Notes under the pieces: generated by a model
Told to the model about the DNA's origin: nothing
The model's input: only the letters and a program-made list of their open reading frames with translations
The model's database searches: none
NCBI RefSeq assembly: GCF_021044585.1
Contig: NZ_CP087998.1
Coordinates: 2,460,722-2,524,721 of the forward strand
Direction: 5' to 3'
DNA length: 64,000 bases
Source: Sulfurimonas sp. HSL-3221
GTDB taxonomy: Bacteria > Campylobacterota > Campylobacteria > Campylobacterales > Sulfurimonadaceae
Shown here: positions 19,639-28,399 of the stretch, in pieces
How the letters are laid out: the number at the start of each line of letters is the position of its first letter
Numbering within the stretch: the first letter of the stretch is position 1
Position numbers and translations under genes: made by a program

Positions 19639-19658
19639 CAGCGCTCCTGGGAGCGCTG
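19639..19658. repeat. Perfect 9-bp inverted repeat with 2-bp centre
   Basis: CAGCGCTCC, TG, GGAGCGCTG. It may be an operator or an RNA hairpin in the hypB leader. No T-run follows on either strand, so it is not an obvious terminator. Confidence 0.6.
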
Positions 19659-19696
19659 GCATCCTACCGATTTCATTGCGTATTTCTTTCTGCAAA

Positions 19697-19710
19697 TGAA
19701 TAAGTATTCA
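19697..19710. promoter_or_regulatory. TetR-type operator candidate upstream of the regulator/protease operon
   Basis: TGAATAAGTATTCA, which is TGAAT-N4-ATTCA with perfect arms. It lies 14 bp before TATAGT (19724-19729), so it would cover the -35 region of the rightward promoter. The same arms occur upstream of hydA and of the cys operon. The likely binder is the TetR protein encoded at 41309-41902 (inferred). Confidence 0.7.
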
Positions 19711-19763
19711 GTTTTATATTAATTATAGTCTTGTTATGTAAAATTAAACTAAAAAAACGTCAC

Positions 19764-19801
19764 TCTTATATAACTTTGGAACCGGGAAAGGCGAAGGATG
19801 T
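19764..19801 (+). repeat. Leader box, copy A (shared with the hydA promoter region)
   Basis: TCTTATATAACTTTGGAACC is identical to 29729-29748. Similarity continues for about 18 more bases through AGGCG and AGGAT up to the start codon of the regulator gene. It could be the regulator's binding site, or a fossil of a duplicated gene start. Confidence 0.7.
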
Positions 19802-20481
19802 CAACGCTTCAACACTGTCCCTATTGTCAAGGAAGCATTTACCGTCTGGGAGACGGCCGGTACAAGTGCGGACGCTGCCGCCGAAAAGTCAGTCCCGCGC
19901 GCGTCGCGAAGATACGAACGCTCATCGCGAGCTTCTCCCGGGACGAAAACGCCAGCGTCTCCGCCGAAGCGCTGGGACTCTCCTACGTCTCGGTCCACCG
20001 CTATTTCGGACAGTTCAGGCAGTTGTGCGCCCGCATCTGCGAGGATGAATACGAGACGAGACGGCACCTCTCCTGCGAATACGAGGAGTATTTCTACCTG
20101 GAGCGGGCCAAAAAGCGGCGCAAAAACGCCGTTTTCGATGCCCACAACTTCCTCACCTTCGATTACGAGGGCCATCTTTACACCATCGTCATGCCCTCGC
20201 TGCAGCAGTTCCGCAACCAGTTCATCGAAGATGACCTCGAATCCGTCTACGCGGAGGAGTTCGCCCGTTTCCGGCGCCAGAGCCGCCTGATCAAGATCTC
20301 CTCGCGGCATAACAACATCGTCCGCTTCTGGGAATACTTTGAAGAAAACATCCTCCGCTACCGGGGCGTATGCGACGAAAGTTTTCCCCTCTATCTCAAG
20401 GAGATGGAGTTCAAATTCAACCACCCCGTCTCCGAACGGGAGCGGCTGCTGATTGACTACTATTTTAAGGAACTCGAATGA
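19798..20481 (+). CDS. IS1595/ISXO2-type transposase-like protein, probable domesticated regulator
   Basis: A 227-residue protein. Residues 7-27 form a zinc ribbon (CPYC ... CGRC). Then comes a probable helix-turn-helix (about 50-72, AEALGLSYVSVHRYF). The C-terminal part resembles the end of IS1595-type transposases (RHNNIVRFWEYFEENI, then LKEMEFKFNHP). The acidic catalytic positions look altered (EYEEYFYL where such transposases have an IDE-type motif), and no inverted repeats surround the gene. The frame is intact and a maturation protease gene overlaps its end. I infer a DNA-binding regulator of hydrogenase genes; loss of transposition is likely but not proven. Confidence 0.65.
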   Translation: MSTLQHCPYCQGSIYRLGDGRYKCGRCRRKVSPARVAKIRTLIASFSRDENASVSAEALGLSYVSVHRYFGQFRQLCARICEDEYETRRHLSCEYEEYFYLERAKKRRKNAVFDAHNFLTFDYEGHLYTIVMPSLQQFRNQFIEDDLESVYAEEFARFRRQSRLIKISSRHNNIVRFWEYFEENILRYRGVCDESFPLYLKEMEFKFNHPVSERERLLIDYYFKELE

Positions 20482-21020
20482 TTCAAGCGACAACGGCCGT
20501 CCTGGGGGTCGGCAACATTCTCGAAAATGACGACGGCATCGCCGTCTACGCCGCGGCCTACCTCGATGCCAACTACCGCTTTGAGCCCCCGGTACGCATC
20601 ATCAACGGCGGAGTCGAGGGGATCAACCTCCTCGACGTCTTTATCGAGCACGAACGCGTGCTGATCCTCGACGCGATCGACATCGACGACGACGCGGGGA
20701 GTATCTACCATATCCCCGCATCCGAACTCACCGGTTACGGTCTGGGGAACGGGGGTGCGCACGAAGTGGGGGTGATCCAGTGCCTTGACATGCTGGAGCT
20801 GATGGGCAGGCCGCAGCCCGAATCGAGCGTGCTGGGAATCGTGCCCGAACGCGTGGAAGTGCGCATCGGGCTCTCCCCCTCCCTGACCGCCGCGTTTGAA
20901 GGCTATGTCGGGAACGCATTGAAGATTTTGCAAAACGCGGGGATCGCGGCCCACCGGCGTGACCCGGGCAGCTCTCTCGCGGAGGTTATCGAAGCCTTCC
21001 AGGCCTCCGGCGTCTCCTAA
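20478..21020 (+). CDS. [NiFe]-hydrogenase maturation protease (HyaD/HybD family)
   Basis: A 180-residue endopeptidase that removes the C-terminal peptide of the large subunit after nickel insertion. The nickel-sensing ligands of the family are in place: acidic Asp18/19 (LENDDG), Asp65 (LILDAID) and His95 (GGAHEVG). It overlaps the regulator gene by 4 nt (ATGA). The only substrate in the window with a cleavable tail is HydB, so this is the best candidate for its protease. Confidence 0.88.
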   Translation: MIQATTAVLGVGNILENDDGIAVYAAAYLDANYRFEPPVRIINGGVEGINLLDVFIEHERVLILDAIDIDDDAGSIYHIPASELTGYGLGNGGAHEVGVIQCLDMLELMGRPQPESSVLGIVPERVEVRIGLSPSLTAAFEGYVGNALKILQNAGIAAHRRDPGSSLAEVIEAFQASGVS

Positions 21021-21574
21021 AAGCCCCGCCCCAGGGCGACGCTGGGGGCGGCGAAGTTCTCGAGAATCGTCTCCAGCTTCATACCGCCGTCCGTGCGTTT
21101 TGTGCAGACGACGCCGGCATGGGCCAAACGCGCCGTTATCGTGTCGATGTAGCGCTCCCAGGCCGCGCGCAGCGGCGCCGAGAGCCCGACCTCGACGGAG
21201 ATGATGTCCTCGGGCACGATGCTGACGACGGAGGTTTCGGCCATATTGCCCGTCAGCGAACAGATCTGCAGCATCTCCGCTATCTCCACCTCGTTGGCCG
21301 TTTTTTTGATGAGCGACCCCTCCAAAAAGGTATCGCAGTCGCGCACGGTCACCGTGCCGGCGGGCACATCCTCGTCCGAAGCCGTATTAACGATCAACAC
21401 CTCGTCATACTCCTGAAGCAGCGGCATCAGCCCGAACCCGAGCGTCCCGCCGTCGACGATATCGACGCCCGGTTCGAAGGTGTAGTTCTCTTTAAGGTAT
21501 TTGGCCGCGTAGAGCCCGATTCCCTCATCCTTGAAAAACGCGTTTCCCGATCCGATCAGTGCGATGCGGTTCAT
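21017..21574 (-). CDS. HydD-like maturation protease homologue with substituted metal ligands
   Basis: A 185-residue member of the same protease family. The first acidic ligand is kept (Glu17, FKDEGIG). The usual Asp is replaced (VNTASDED, Asn63) and the usual His is replaced (KTANEVE, Asn94); the only histidine is near residue 150. It may not bind nickel normally and could act as a chaperone or in complex with the canonical paralogue. It is the last gene of the hydABC-hydE-hypF operon (ATGA overlap with hypF), the place of hydD-type genes in relatives. Confidence 0.75.
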   Translation of the reverse strand: MNRIALIGSGNAFFKDEGIGLYAAKYLKENYTFEPGVDIVDGGTLGFGLMPLLQEYDEVLIVNTASDEDVPAGTVTVRDCDTFLEGSLIKKTANEVEIAEMLQICSLTGNMAETSVVSIVPEDIISVEVGLSAPLRAAWERYIDTITARLAHAGVVCTKRTDGGMKLETILENFAAPSVALGRGF

Positions 21575-23886
21575 CCCTTCCCTCCTTGTCGGTACAGTGC
21601 ATGGTAAAGCTGTCCCAGGGCGACGCCGCCGTCATTGACGGGCGTATCGCACTGGACATAATAGCGGATCCCTAGCTTCTCCAGGGCCGCACAGGCCATG
21701 GCCGTCAGTGTCCGGTTTTGAAAAACGCCCCCGCTGAGCACCACCGGCGTGCCGGGATGGCGCTGCGCGATCTCCGTGATCACTCCGGTGAGCGCTGCGT
21801 GCAGCCCCGCCGCCGCCCGGGAGGGGGCTTCAAGGGTCTGCCGCAGCAGCGGCTCCCAGTCGATCACCCCCTCTTCCACGGCAAAAGCGAACTCCCCGGG
21901 CAGCGCTGTCCCCGCCTCTGCCTCCAGCCGCATCCCGCTTTCACCCTCGTAGCCGAGGGTCTGCGCACACCCCGTCAGCGACGCCACGGCGTCGAAAAGG
22001 CGGCCGACGGAGCTGCTCTCAGGCGCATTCAGGCCGCGCTGCCACATGGTATGAAGCGTTCTGATCTCCGCGGGCGTGAAACTCCCGACGGTCGGATGCG
22101 CCATCGCAAGGACGTCATCGAGACTATAACACTCGAATAACAGCGATAACGCGACCCGCCGCGGCTCCCGCACCGCCTGTTCCCCGCCGAGCAGCCGGAA
22201 GGGGCGGAAATGGTACGCCCGTTCAAAACGCCGCGGATCGGCCAGGAGCACCTCGCCGCCCCAGAGCGTCCCGTACCCCAGGGTACCTTCTCCGGCTTCG
22301 CCGTTCACCTTGTCGCCCCCGTAGCCGGTGCCGTCGAAACAGAACGCCAGCACCGGCTCCTCCAGCCCGTATTCGGCCATGCAGGCCAGCGCGTGGGCAT
22401 AGTGGTGCTGCACCCGCACGAGCGCCGTGCCGGGATGCGCCGCGTGGAACGCTTTCGCCCACTTGGTCGTTTCATACCCCGGATGCAGGTCGCAGACGAC
22501 GATGTCGGGTTCGAAAGCGTAAAAACGTTTGAAGGTTTCGAGGGTACGCTCGAAATACTCGAAGGCGTCGACGGAAACGAGGTCGCCGATGTGCGGTGAC
22601 AGCACGATGTTTTTGTCGAATCCCAGCGCGATCGTACTCTTCTGGTTCGCCCCGACGGCGAGGATCCTGCCCGGCGCTTCAAAAGGAAGCGGCAAACTCC
22701 GGGGGGCGTACCCCCGCGCCATCCGCAGCATCAGCGTGCGGGAACCGGCCACCGTCACGACACTGTCGTCGCAGGCGTTGACGATCTCACGGTCAACGTC
22801 AAGGACCGCGTCGACGACACTGCCCAGTTTGTCGCGCAGCTGCACCGCATCGGTGAGAATAGGCTCCTCGCTGATATTGGCGCTCGTGGCGACGACGGGA
22901 CGCTGCAGGCGGTCCATCAGGAGCAGGTGCAGCGGGGTGTAGGGCAGAAAGACGCCGATGCGGTCGATGCCCGGGGCGACGGGTTCCCCGAAAGCGAGGC
23001 CCGCCTTTTTCCGCACGACGACAATCGGGCGCGTGTTGGAGAGAATGAGCCGCTCCTCTGCGTCGCTCAGCTCCGCGGCCTCCCGGATCATCTCCAGGGA
23101 GGGGAACATCACGGCCAGCGGTTTGCTCGGGCGCCTTTTGCGCTCGCGCAGGCGTGCCACGGCAGTGCCGTTCGTCGCATCGCACATCAGATGAAAGCCC
23201 CCCAGCCCTTTGACCGCGACGATCCGGCCTTCGGCAAGCAGCGCCGCAGCCCTGTCGATGCTGTCGTGCTCCGTCCCGATCGCCGCACCCGAGGCGTCGG
23301 TCAGGGAAAGGTGCGGGCCGCACTCATAACAGCTGATCGGCTGGGCGTGATAACGCCTGTTAGCCGGATCGTTATACTCGTGCGCGCACTGCGGGCACAT
23401 GGCAAAGGGGGCCATCGAAGTCTGCGGCCGGTCATAGGGAAGTGCGCGGATAATGCTGTAACGCGGACCGCAGTCGGTGCAGTTGATCAGCGGGTAGCGG
23501 TAGCGGCGGTTGGCGGGGTCAAAGAGCTCGGCGGCGCAGGCGTCGCACACGGCCATGTCCGGCGAGACCATCGTTTTTGCCGCGCTGCTCTCGGATCCCC
23601 GAATGGCAAAGGCCGTTTCACCGAGGGGAGCCAGGAGGTCGCGGTGCACCTCATCGATCCGGGCCAGCGGCGGCGGGGAGGCCGTCAAAGCCCTCTCGAA
23701 CGCCTCCAGGGACGCCGGGGGACCTTCCACCTCGATCACCACGCCGTCCCCGTCGTTGAGCACATGGCCACCCACCCCTTCTCGGACGGCAAGCTGGTAA
23801 ACGAAGGGGCGGAAACCGACACCCTGGACGATGCCGCGGATTCGGAACCGAAAGCGTTTAGAGGTAGACGCAGCCGACAACGGCAT
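21571..23886 (-). CDS. hypF: Carbamoyltransferase HypF
   Basis: A protein of about 771 residues that activates carbamoyl phosphate and transfers the carbamoyl group to HypE. Domains in order: acylphosphatase (FRIRGIVQGVGFRPF), two HypF zinc fingers (CDAC ... CTDC and CPQC ... CYEC), a YrdC-like domain, and a Kae1-like domain with HHYAHALA. The start is uncertain: ATG 23886 and TTG 23898 both lie inside the end of hydE. The long overlap implies tight coupling to hydE. Confidence 0.94.
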   Translation of the reverse strand: MPLSAASTSKRFRFRIRGIVQGVGFRPFVYQLAVREGVGGHVLNDGDGVVIEVEGPPASLEAFERALTASPPPLARIDEVHRDLLAPLGETAFAIRGSESSAAKTMVSPDMAVCDACAAELFDPANRRYRYPLINCTDCGPRYSIIRALPYDRPQTSMAPFAMCPQCAHEYNDPANRRYHAQPISCYECGPHLSLTDASGAAIGTEHDSIDRAAALLAEGRIVAVKGLGGFHLMCDATNGTAVARLRERKRRPSKPLAVMFPSLEMIREAAELSDAEERLILSNTRPIVVVRKKAGLAFGEPVAPGIDRIGVFLPYTPLHLLLMDRLQRPVVATSANISEEPILTDAVQLRDKLGSVVDAVLDVDREIVNACDDSVVTVAGSRTLMLRMARGYAPRSLPLPFEAPGRILAVGANQKSTIALGFDKNIVLSPHIGDLVSVDAFEYFERTLETFKRFYAFEPDIVVCDLHPGYETTKWAKAFHAAHPGTALVRVQHHYAHALACMAEYGLEEPVLAFCFDGTGYGGDKVNGEAGEGTLGYGTLWGGEVLLADPRRFERAYHFRPFRLLGGEQAVREPRRVALSLLFECYSLDDVLAMAHPTVGSFTPAEIRTLHTMWQRGLNAPESSSVGRLFDAVASLTGCAQTLGYEGESGMRLEAEAGTALPGEFAFAVEEGVIDWEPLLRQTLEAPSRAAAGLHAALTGVITEIAQRHPGTPVVLSGGVFQNRTLTAMACAALEKLGIRYYVQCDTPVNDGGVALGQLYHALYRQGGKG

Positions 23887-25783
23887 TCTCCCTGCCAATG
23901 GGGTAGTTGACGTTCATCAGCGGGGGCGTGGCTTTCAGATTGCGCTGCATGCGGCTGAAAAGCGACTGCTGGGCGAAATGCGCGCCGCAGAGAATGAAGT
24001 GCTCCGCTTTCGTTTTGTCTTTGATCTGCTGCATCAGGTCGTTGAAATAGTCGCCGAAAGATTCAAAGATGGAGTAGGCGATCATCTCCGTCTCCACCCC
24101 TGCCAGGCGGTAGCTCACCAGGCTGGCGAGGAAGGCCGCGTGGTCGAAACGGTTGTCCTTGACGTGCGTATCGACCTGCACCCCGCCCTTCCCGTAAAAG
24201 CCCAGTGCCGCTTTGCTGACCCCGGAGAAATTCTCCTCCTCCAGTTCCAACACGGCGGCGGCCGCTTCGAAGAGGGTCGTCGTGCTGCGCCCCTGCAGCG
24301 CTTCGACCCGCGCATAGGCAGCGGGCAGCGCCTTTTGAAAGTTCTGTACCAATCTGTCGGAACCTTCGCGCAGGGATGCGATCTTCTCGAGCAGCCCTGC
24401 GGGTGCGAAGGCGATGGGCGGGACCAGCCGGATCACCTTTCGCCCATCATAATAAAGGAAGGAGGGTTCGTCGTCAAAATGGGCGCCGACGCACTTCTGC
24501 CCGAAGAGGCCATGCTCCGCGACGACCGACATAAAGGACGCCTCATCCTGGGCCGCGGGGCGCTGATGCGTATGCCACTGCTCCTCCGACTCTCCCTCAA
24601 GCACGACGGCATTCTCGACCGTCACGCTGCCGAAATGCTCCGGCCGGTCGAACACGACGCTCCCCCCTTCGGGCACCCCGACCAGGCCGTGCGCCATGCC
24701 GAGGGTCTGCGACGCCGGCATCATGCGTGACGGGAAACTCACCCGTTCGCCGGCGGCGACGAAACGGACATCCTTGTTGATAAAGAGGTGCTGGTCGCTT
24801 TGGGAGGAGAGCTCCAGGTCATACTCCATCCGCAGGTCCGCATCGCTCCGGGCGTCCGCCTCCTCGTAGTAGACGTAATCCACTCCCAGGCGCTGCAGCT
24901 CCGTTGCCAGCAGGATCGTAAAGCCGTCGTCGGGGTATTTTACATCCGCCGTGCGGCCGGCAACCGCCTGAAGCTCCGGGGCTTTGACCGACACATGCAG
25001 CACGGGGCGTTCGATGCCCAGCAGCGCATGGAACTCTTCGCCGATCAGGGAGAGGTAGTCGGTGATCTTCTCCGCATCGATCATCAGGATCACGGCGTTG
25101 CGGAGTCCCTCGGGGCTCAGTTGAAAGCGGCGGTAGCCCATCGTCGTTTTGACCAGCAGCGACTTGGCATCGGCGACGGCCTTGGCCGCCACCTCGAACA
25201 TCGTTCTGAAGCTTCCGGCATCGTTGGCATAGCGCTCACTCCCCCCGCTCTCCAGGCGCACGGGCACACCGCAGGCGTGACAGCTGTTGAGGTGGTCCTT
25301 CTCCCGGCGGCCGTACGTCTCCTGCTCCGACTCGCATGCCGCACAGGGGCGCAGGTAGGAGAGAGCGCTGTTGGCGCGCTCAAAGGGGTACGCTTCGAAA
25401 AAAGCGTACTGCCCCCCGCACTGTGCGCAGTGGGTGAAGGGGTAGTAGTAGCGGCGCGACGAAGGATCGAAAAGTTCCTTCTGGCATGCGGGGCAGAGGC
25501 CGAGTCCCAGCGGAGGCGCATCGACAAGTTCCGGCAGCACATCCGGTTCTCCCGCCGCCTCGTAGTGGCGGCTGCCGCTGAGATGCCAGGAGGCGGGAAG
25601 CCGCTCGGCGATGGCGCCGACACACGCCTCCAGTTCCGGATGGTCCGAGACAAATGCACAGGAGAGCGTCCCTTTTGACTGGACAATCTTTGCCGGTACG
25701 CCGAATTCACGGGCAATGCCGGCGATACAGTTACGCAGGTAAAATTGGGACGAGCTGCTCTGCAGTTCCATCACGAAGGCCAT
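23858..25783 (-). CDS. hydE: HydE-type hydrogenase accessory protein (HypF-related)
   Basis: A 641-residue protein related to HypF and to HydE of Wolinella and Helicobacter, which is needed for hydrogenase activity there. A HypF-like pair of zinc fingers is visible (CPAC ... CAQC and CAAC ... CHAC, about 95-175). The N-terminus looks like a degenerate acylphosphatase domain and the C-terminus like the end of HypF (NVNYPIGRENAVVG). Its exact reaction is unknown; the classical catalytic residues of HypF are not obvious. It lies 120 nt after hydC. Confidence 0.85.
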   Translation of the reverse strand: MAFVMELQSSSSQFYLRNCIAGIAREFGVPAKIVQSKGTLSCAFVSDHPELEACVGAIAERLPASWHLSGSRHYEAAGEPDVLPELVDAPPLGLGLCPACQKELFDPSSRRYYYPFTHCAQCGGQYAFFEAYPFERANSALSYLRPCAACESEQETYGRREKDHLNSCHACGVPVRLESGGSERYANDAGSFRTMFEVAAKAVADAKSLLVKTTMGYRRFQLSPEGLRNAVILMIDAEKITDYLSLIGEEFHALLGIERPVLHVSVKAPELQAVAGRTADVKYPDDGFTILLATELQRLGVDYVYYEEADARSDADLRMEYDLELSSQSDQHLFINKDVRFVAAGERVSFPSRMMPASQTLGMAHGLVGVPEGGSVVFDRPEHFGSVTVENAVVLEGESEEQWHTHQRPAAQDEASFMSVVAEHGLFGQKCVGAHFDDEPSFLYYDGRKVIRLVPPIAFAPAGLLEKIASLREGSDRLVQNFQKALPAAYARVEALQGRSTTTLFEAAAAVLELEEENFSGVSKAALGFYGKGGVQVDTHVKDNRFDHAAFLASLVSYRLAGVETEMIAYSIFESFGDYFNDLMQQIKDKTKAEHFILCGAHFAQQSLFSRMQRNLKATPPLMNVNYPIGRENAVVGCVYL

Positions 25784-25867
25784 AGGGGGTCCTTTGAACG
25801 GTCATCATCCCCTCACCGGGGGCTGAAACCTTGTTATCTTAGCATAGTTTGGGAGGTTGAAAACGTC

Positions 25868-25880
25868 CCGGGTACCCCGG
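25868..25880 (-). terminator. Small hairpin between hydC and hydE (attenuator-like)
   Basis: CCGGG-GTA-CCCGG on the minus strand, followed after two bases by CGTTTT. It is short and weak but is the only structured element in the 120-nt gap. It could reduce read-through from the structural genes into the maturation genes. Confidence 0.35.
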
Positions 25881-25903
25881 AACGCGGGGAGAAATCCTGC
25901 TGC

Positions 25904-26611
25904 TTAGGATTCCTGCTCTTTGGCGAACTTGCTGCCGCCGAAGACAATGGCGATATCCCCCTCTTTCCAGAAGATCGTCCGCCATATCTGGTAGTAGATA
26001 TGGAAAGCGACCCAGGTAAGGATGAGCCACATCGATTCATGGTGCGAAATGCGCACATCCATCAGCGTACCGCCCGTCACCGGGATGGTCCAGTCGGTGG
26101 CAAGGTGCAGCAGCGCCGGCCACCACGCCCCGATCGAACTCTGGCCGGACTCAAGTCCGTGGACATAGAGCTGCAGCCCGGTAAAGAGCATCCAGATCAG
26201 GAGCAGATGGAAAATCGTAAAATAGACCGTGTTGAAACTGTCGCTGTGCGTCGAATCGAACTTCTTGCGCCGGTTGAGCGTGACGAGGTTCAAAAGCACC
26301 TCGCCAAACTCGGCGACGTTTTTGCCGGTGGGAATAAGCTTCTTGTACGGCTTCTCGAAACGGCTGAAAAAATAGAGATAGGCGACAACGATGGAGGTGA
26401 CGTCAAAGATGATCGCCACAATAAAGTGTCCCCACCGGTTCCACGCCATCACATATTTGTCCACCGCACCGTCAGCGATGAGCGTCTGGTAGTACGGGTG
26501 CCCTATATAGAGCCCGGTGATCACGGCAGCCACCATCGAAATCGCGTTGGCCCAGTGGATGATGCGCATCGCGCCCGTCATCCGCTTAACCTGTTTACGT
26601 TCGGATTTCAT
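25904..26611 (-). CDS. hydC: Ni/Fe-hydrogenase cytochrome b subunit HydC
   Basis: A 235-residue integral membrane di-haem cytochrome b. It takes electrons from the hydrogenase small subunit and reduces menaquinone. About four hydrophobic helices are visible, with histidines suited to haem ligation (MRIIHWANA, WGHFIVA, FTIFHLLL, WVAFHIYY). The first helix motif HWANAISM is typical of the family. It starts 9 nt after hydB. Confidence 0.93.
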   Translation of the reverse strand: MKSERKQVKRMTGAMRIIHWANAISMVAAVITGLYIGHPYYQTLIADGAVDKYVMAWNRWGHFIVAIIFDVTSIVVAYLYFFSRFEKPYKKLIPTGKNVAEFGEVLLNLVTLNRRKKFDSTHSDSFNTVYFTIFHLLLIWMLFTGLQLYVHGLESGQSSIGAWWPALLHLATDWTIPVTGGTLMDVRISHHESMWLILTWVAFHIYYQIWRTIFWKEGDIAIVFGGSKFAKEQES

Positions 26612-26620
26612 GGGATCTCC

Positions 26621-28399
26621 TTAGATACTGCACTGGCTGTCGAGTTTGTAAACACCCAGCGATTTGCCCTTGGTATCGACAACGTGCACGGCACAGGCGA
26701 TACAGGGGTCAAAACTGTGAATGGTCCGGATGATCTCCAGCGGCTGTTCCGGATCGGCCACTTTCGTACCAATCAGGCTCGCCTCATAAGCGCCCATCCG
26801 TCCTTTATAGTCCCGCGGTCCCGCGTTCCAGGTAGAAGGAACGACGGCCTGGTAGTTGGCCACCTTCCCGTCCTCGACGCGGACCCAGTGTCCCAGGGAG
26901 CCGCGCGGCGCTTCGGCCAGGCCCATCCCCTTGGTCTTGACGCTCACCTTGTCGAAGTCGAACTCCGTCCAGGTGCGCAGGTCGCCGGCCGCCGCGTTGG
27001 CGGCGAGTTCGTCGACCCACTCCATCATCGCGTCCGCCATCAGTTCGGTCTCGATGGCCCGGCCCGCCGTACGGCCGACGGTACTGAACAGCACCGACAC
27101 CGGCAGGTTGCCGCGCTTGAGGAAGTTCGTCACGTATTTCGTGATCCGCTCGTCCTTGCTCGCCACCCCGACGATCATCCGCGCCAGCGGCCCGACCTCG
27201 ACACGGGTGTCGTTGTAGATCGGTGTTTTGATCCAGCTGTACTTCTCCCCCGTCTTCAGGTAGGCGATGCCGTCATCGCGTTTGTCAAGCCCCGTATATT
27301 TCGGGATCGTCTGACCATTGTACGGGTGCAGCGGTTCGCTCCCTTCGTACCAGGAGTGCGTGACGTCTTCGGCGATCTTTTCATGGTCCACCGGTTCGAC
27401 CTTGCTCAGGTCGCCCCCGTATACAATGCCGCTCGGGAAGAGGGTTTTCGCGTTGTAGAACCCGGTATCGTCGAGGCGGAAGTCGCCGTAGCTCATGTAG
27501 TTGAGTAGACCGCCGCCGGTCCCGCCGACGCCTTTGCCGCCGATAAGCTCCGTAAACGTCGCTTTGGAATCCGTCGCCTCGGCGGCGTACATGGTTCCCG
27601 CCATGTAAACGTCGGGCAGGTAGGCCTGCTTCACGAACTTCGTTCCGTCGCTGAGCAGCTGCTTGAACAGCGCGATGCGCGCCGGGTTCTCAATATCCTG
27701 AACACAGGTGACCCCGCCGACAACGATGGATTGCGGGTGCGGGTTCTTCCCGCCGAAGATCGCCTGCATCTTTGCCAGGTCGCGCTGGATGTCCAGGGCC
27801 TGGAGGTAGTGCGCCACCCCGATCAGGTTCTGTTCCGGCGTGAGCTTGTAGTGCTTGTTACCCCAGTAACCGTTCCCGAAGATCCCCAGGCGGCCCTGTT
27901 TAACAAACTTTGCGACACGCTCCTGGATCGCTTTGAACTCGCCTTCACCGTCCGTATAGGGGGCGACACCGGCCACACCGGCCCATTTGCGCGCCTCTTC
28001 CGCTGTTTTGGCCGGATCGGCCGAGAGCGCGGAGACGACGTCGACAAAGTCCAGCGCGTGCAGGTGATAGAAGTGCACGAGGTGGTCATGCACGTAAAGC
28101 GCTCCCTGGATCAGGTTGCGGACAATCCGCGCATTTTTTGGAATCGTAATGTCAAAAGCATCCTCGACGGCCTCGATGGAACGCTGGTAGTGCGTCCCGG
28201 TACAGACACCGCAGATACGCATAGCCAGCAACCCGCAGTCCCGCGGGTCGCGCCCCTGAAGGATCGTTTCGATCCCCCGGAACATTGTCGAGGAGCTGTA
28301 GGCATCCACGATGGTGTTGTTTTCATCAATCACCGCCTCGATACGCAGGTGTCCTTCGATCCGCGTAATCGGGTCGACTACAATATGTCTCTTGCTCAT
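26621..28399 (-). CDS. hydB: Periplasmic uptake [NiFe] hydrogenase large subunit HydB
   Basis: A 592-residue catalytic subunit. Nickel ligands are in the RICGVCTGTH motif (Cys63, Cys66) and in DPCIACAVH (Cys566, Cys569). His572 is followed by a 20-residue tail, the peptide removed by a maturation protease. It oxidises H2 in the periplasm and is exported together with HydA. Motifs and the HydABC layout fit group 1b hydrogenases of Campylobacterota. Its start overlaps the hydA stop by one base. Confidence 0.96.
   Translation of the reverse strand: MSKRHIVVDPITRIEGHLRIEAVIDENNTIVDAYSSSTMFRGIETILQGRDPRDCGLLAMRICGVCTGTHYQRSIEAVEDAFDITIPKNARIVRNLIQGALYVHDHLVHFYHLHALDFVDVVSALSADPAKTAEEARKWAGVAGVAPYTDGEGEFKAIQERVAKFVKQGRLGIFGNGYWGNKHYKLTPEQNLIGVAHYLQALDIQRDLAKMQAIFGGKNPHPQSIVVGGVTCVQDIENPARIALFKQLLSDGTKFVKQAYLPDVYMAGTMYAAEATDSKATFTELIGGKGVGGTGGGLLNYMSYGDFRLDDTGFYNAKTLFPSGIVYGGDLSKVEPVDHEKIAEDVTHSWYEGSEPLHPYNGQTIPKYTGLDKRDDGIAYLKTGEKYSWIKTPIYNDTRVEVGPLARMIVGVASKDERITKYVTNFLKRGNLPVSVLFSTVGRTAGRAIETELMADAMMEWVDELAANAAAGDLRTWTEFDFDKVSVKTKGMGLAEAPRGSLGHWVRVEDGKVANYQAVVPSTWNAGPRDYKGRMGAYEASLIGTKVADPEQPLEIIRTIHSFDPCIACAVHVVDTKGKSLGVYKLDSQCSI

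Larger units (their letters stand above)
19467..19797. promoter_or_regulatory. Divergent regulatory region between hypB and the transposase-like regulator
   Basis: A 331-bp gene-free region. In order it contains a GATGATCATC palindrome near 19543, a 20-bp inverted repeat (19639-19658), the TGAAT-N4-ATTCA site (19697-19710), a -10-like TATAGT (19724-19729) and a leader segment duplicated at the hydA promoter (19764 onward). The density of symmetric sites suggests strong regulation in both directions. Confidence 0.7.

Noticed and set aside
25745..27508. 587-codon frame antisense to hydC and hydB
   Set aside because: No domain pattern, while the other strand encodes well-defined hydrogenase subunits.
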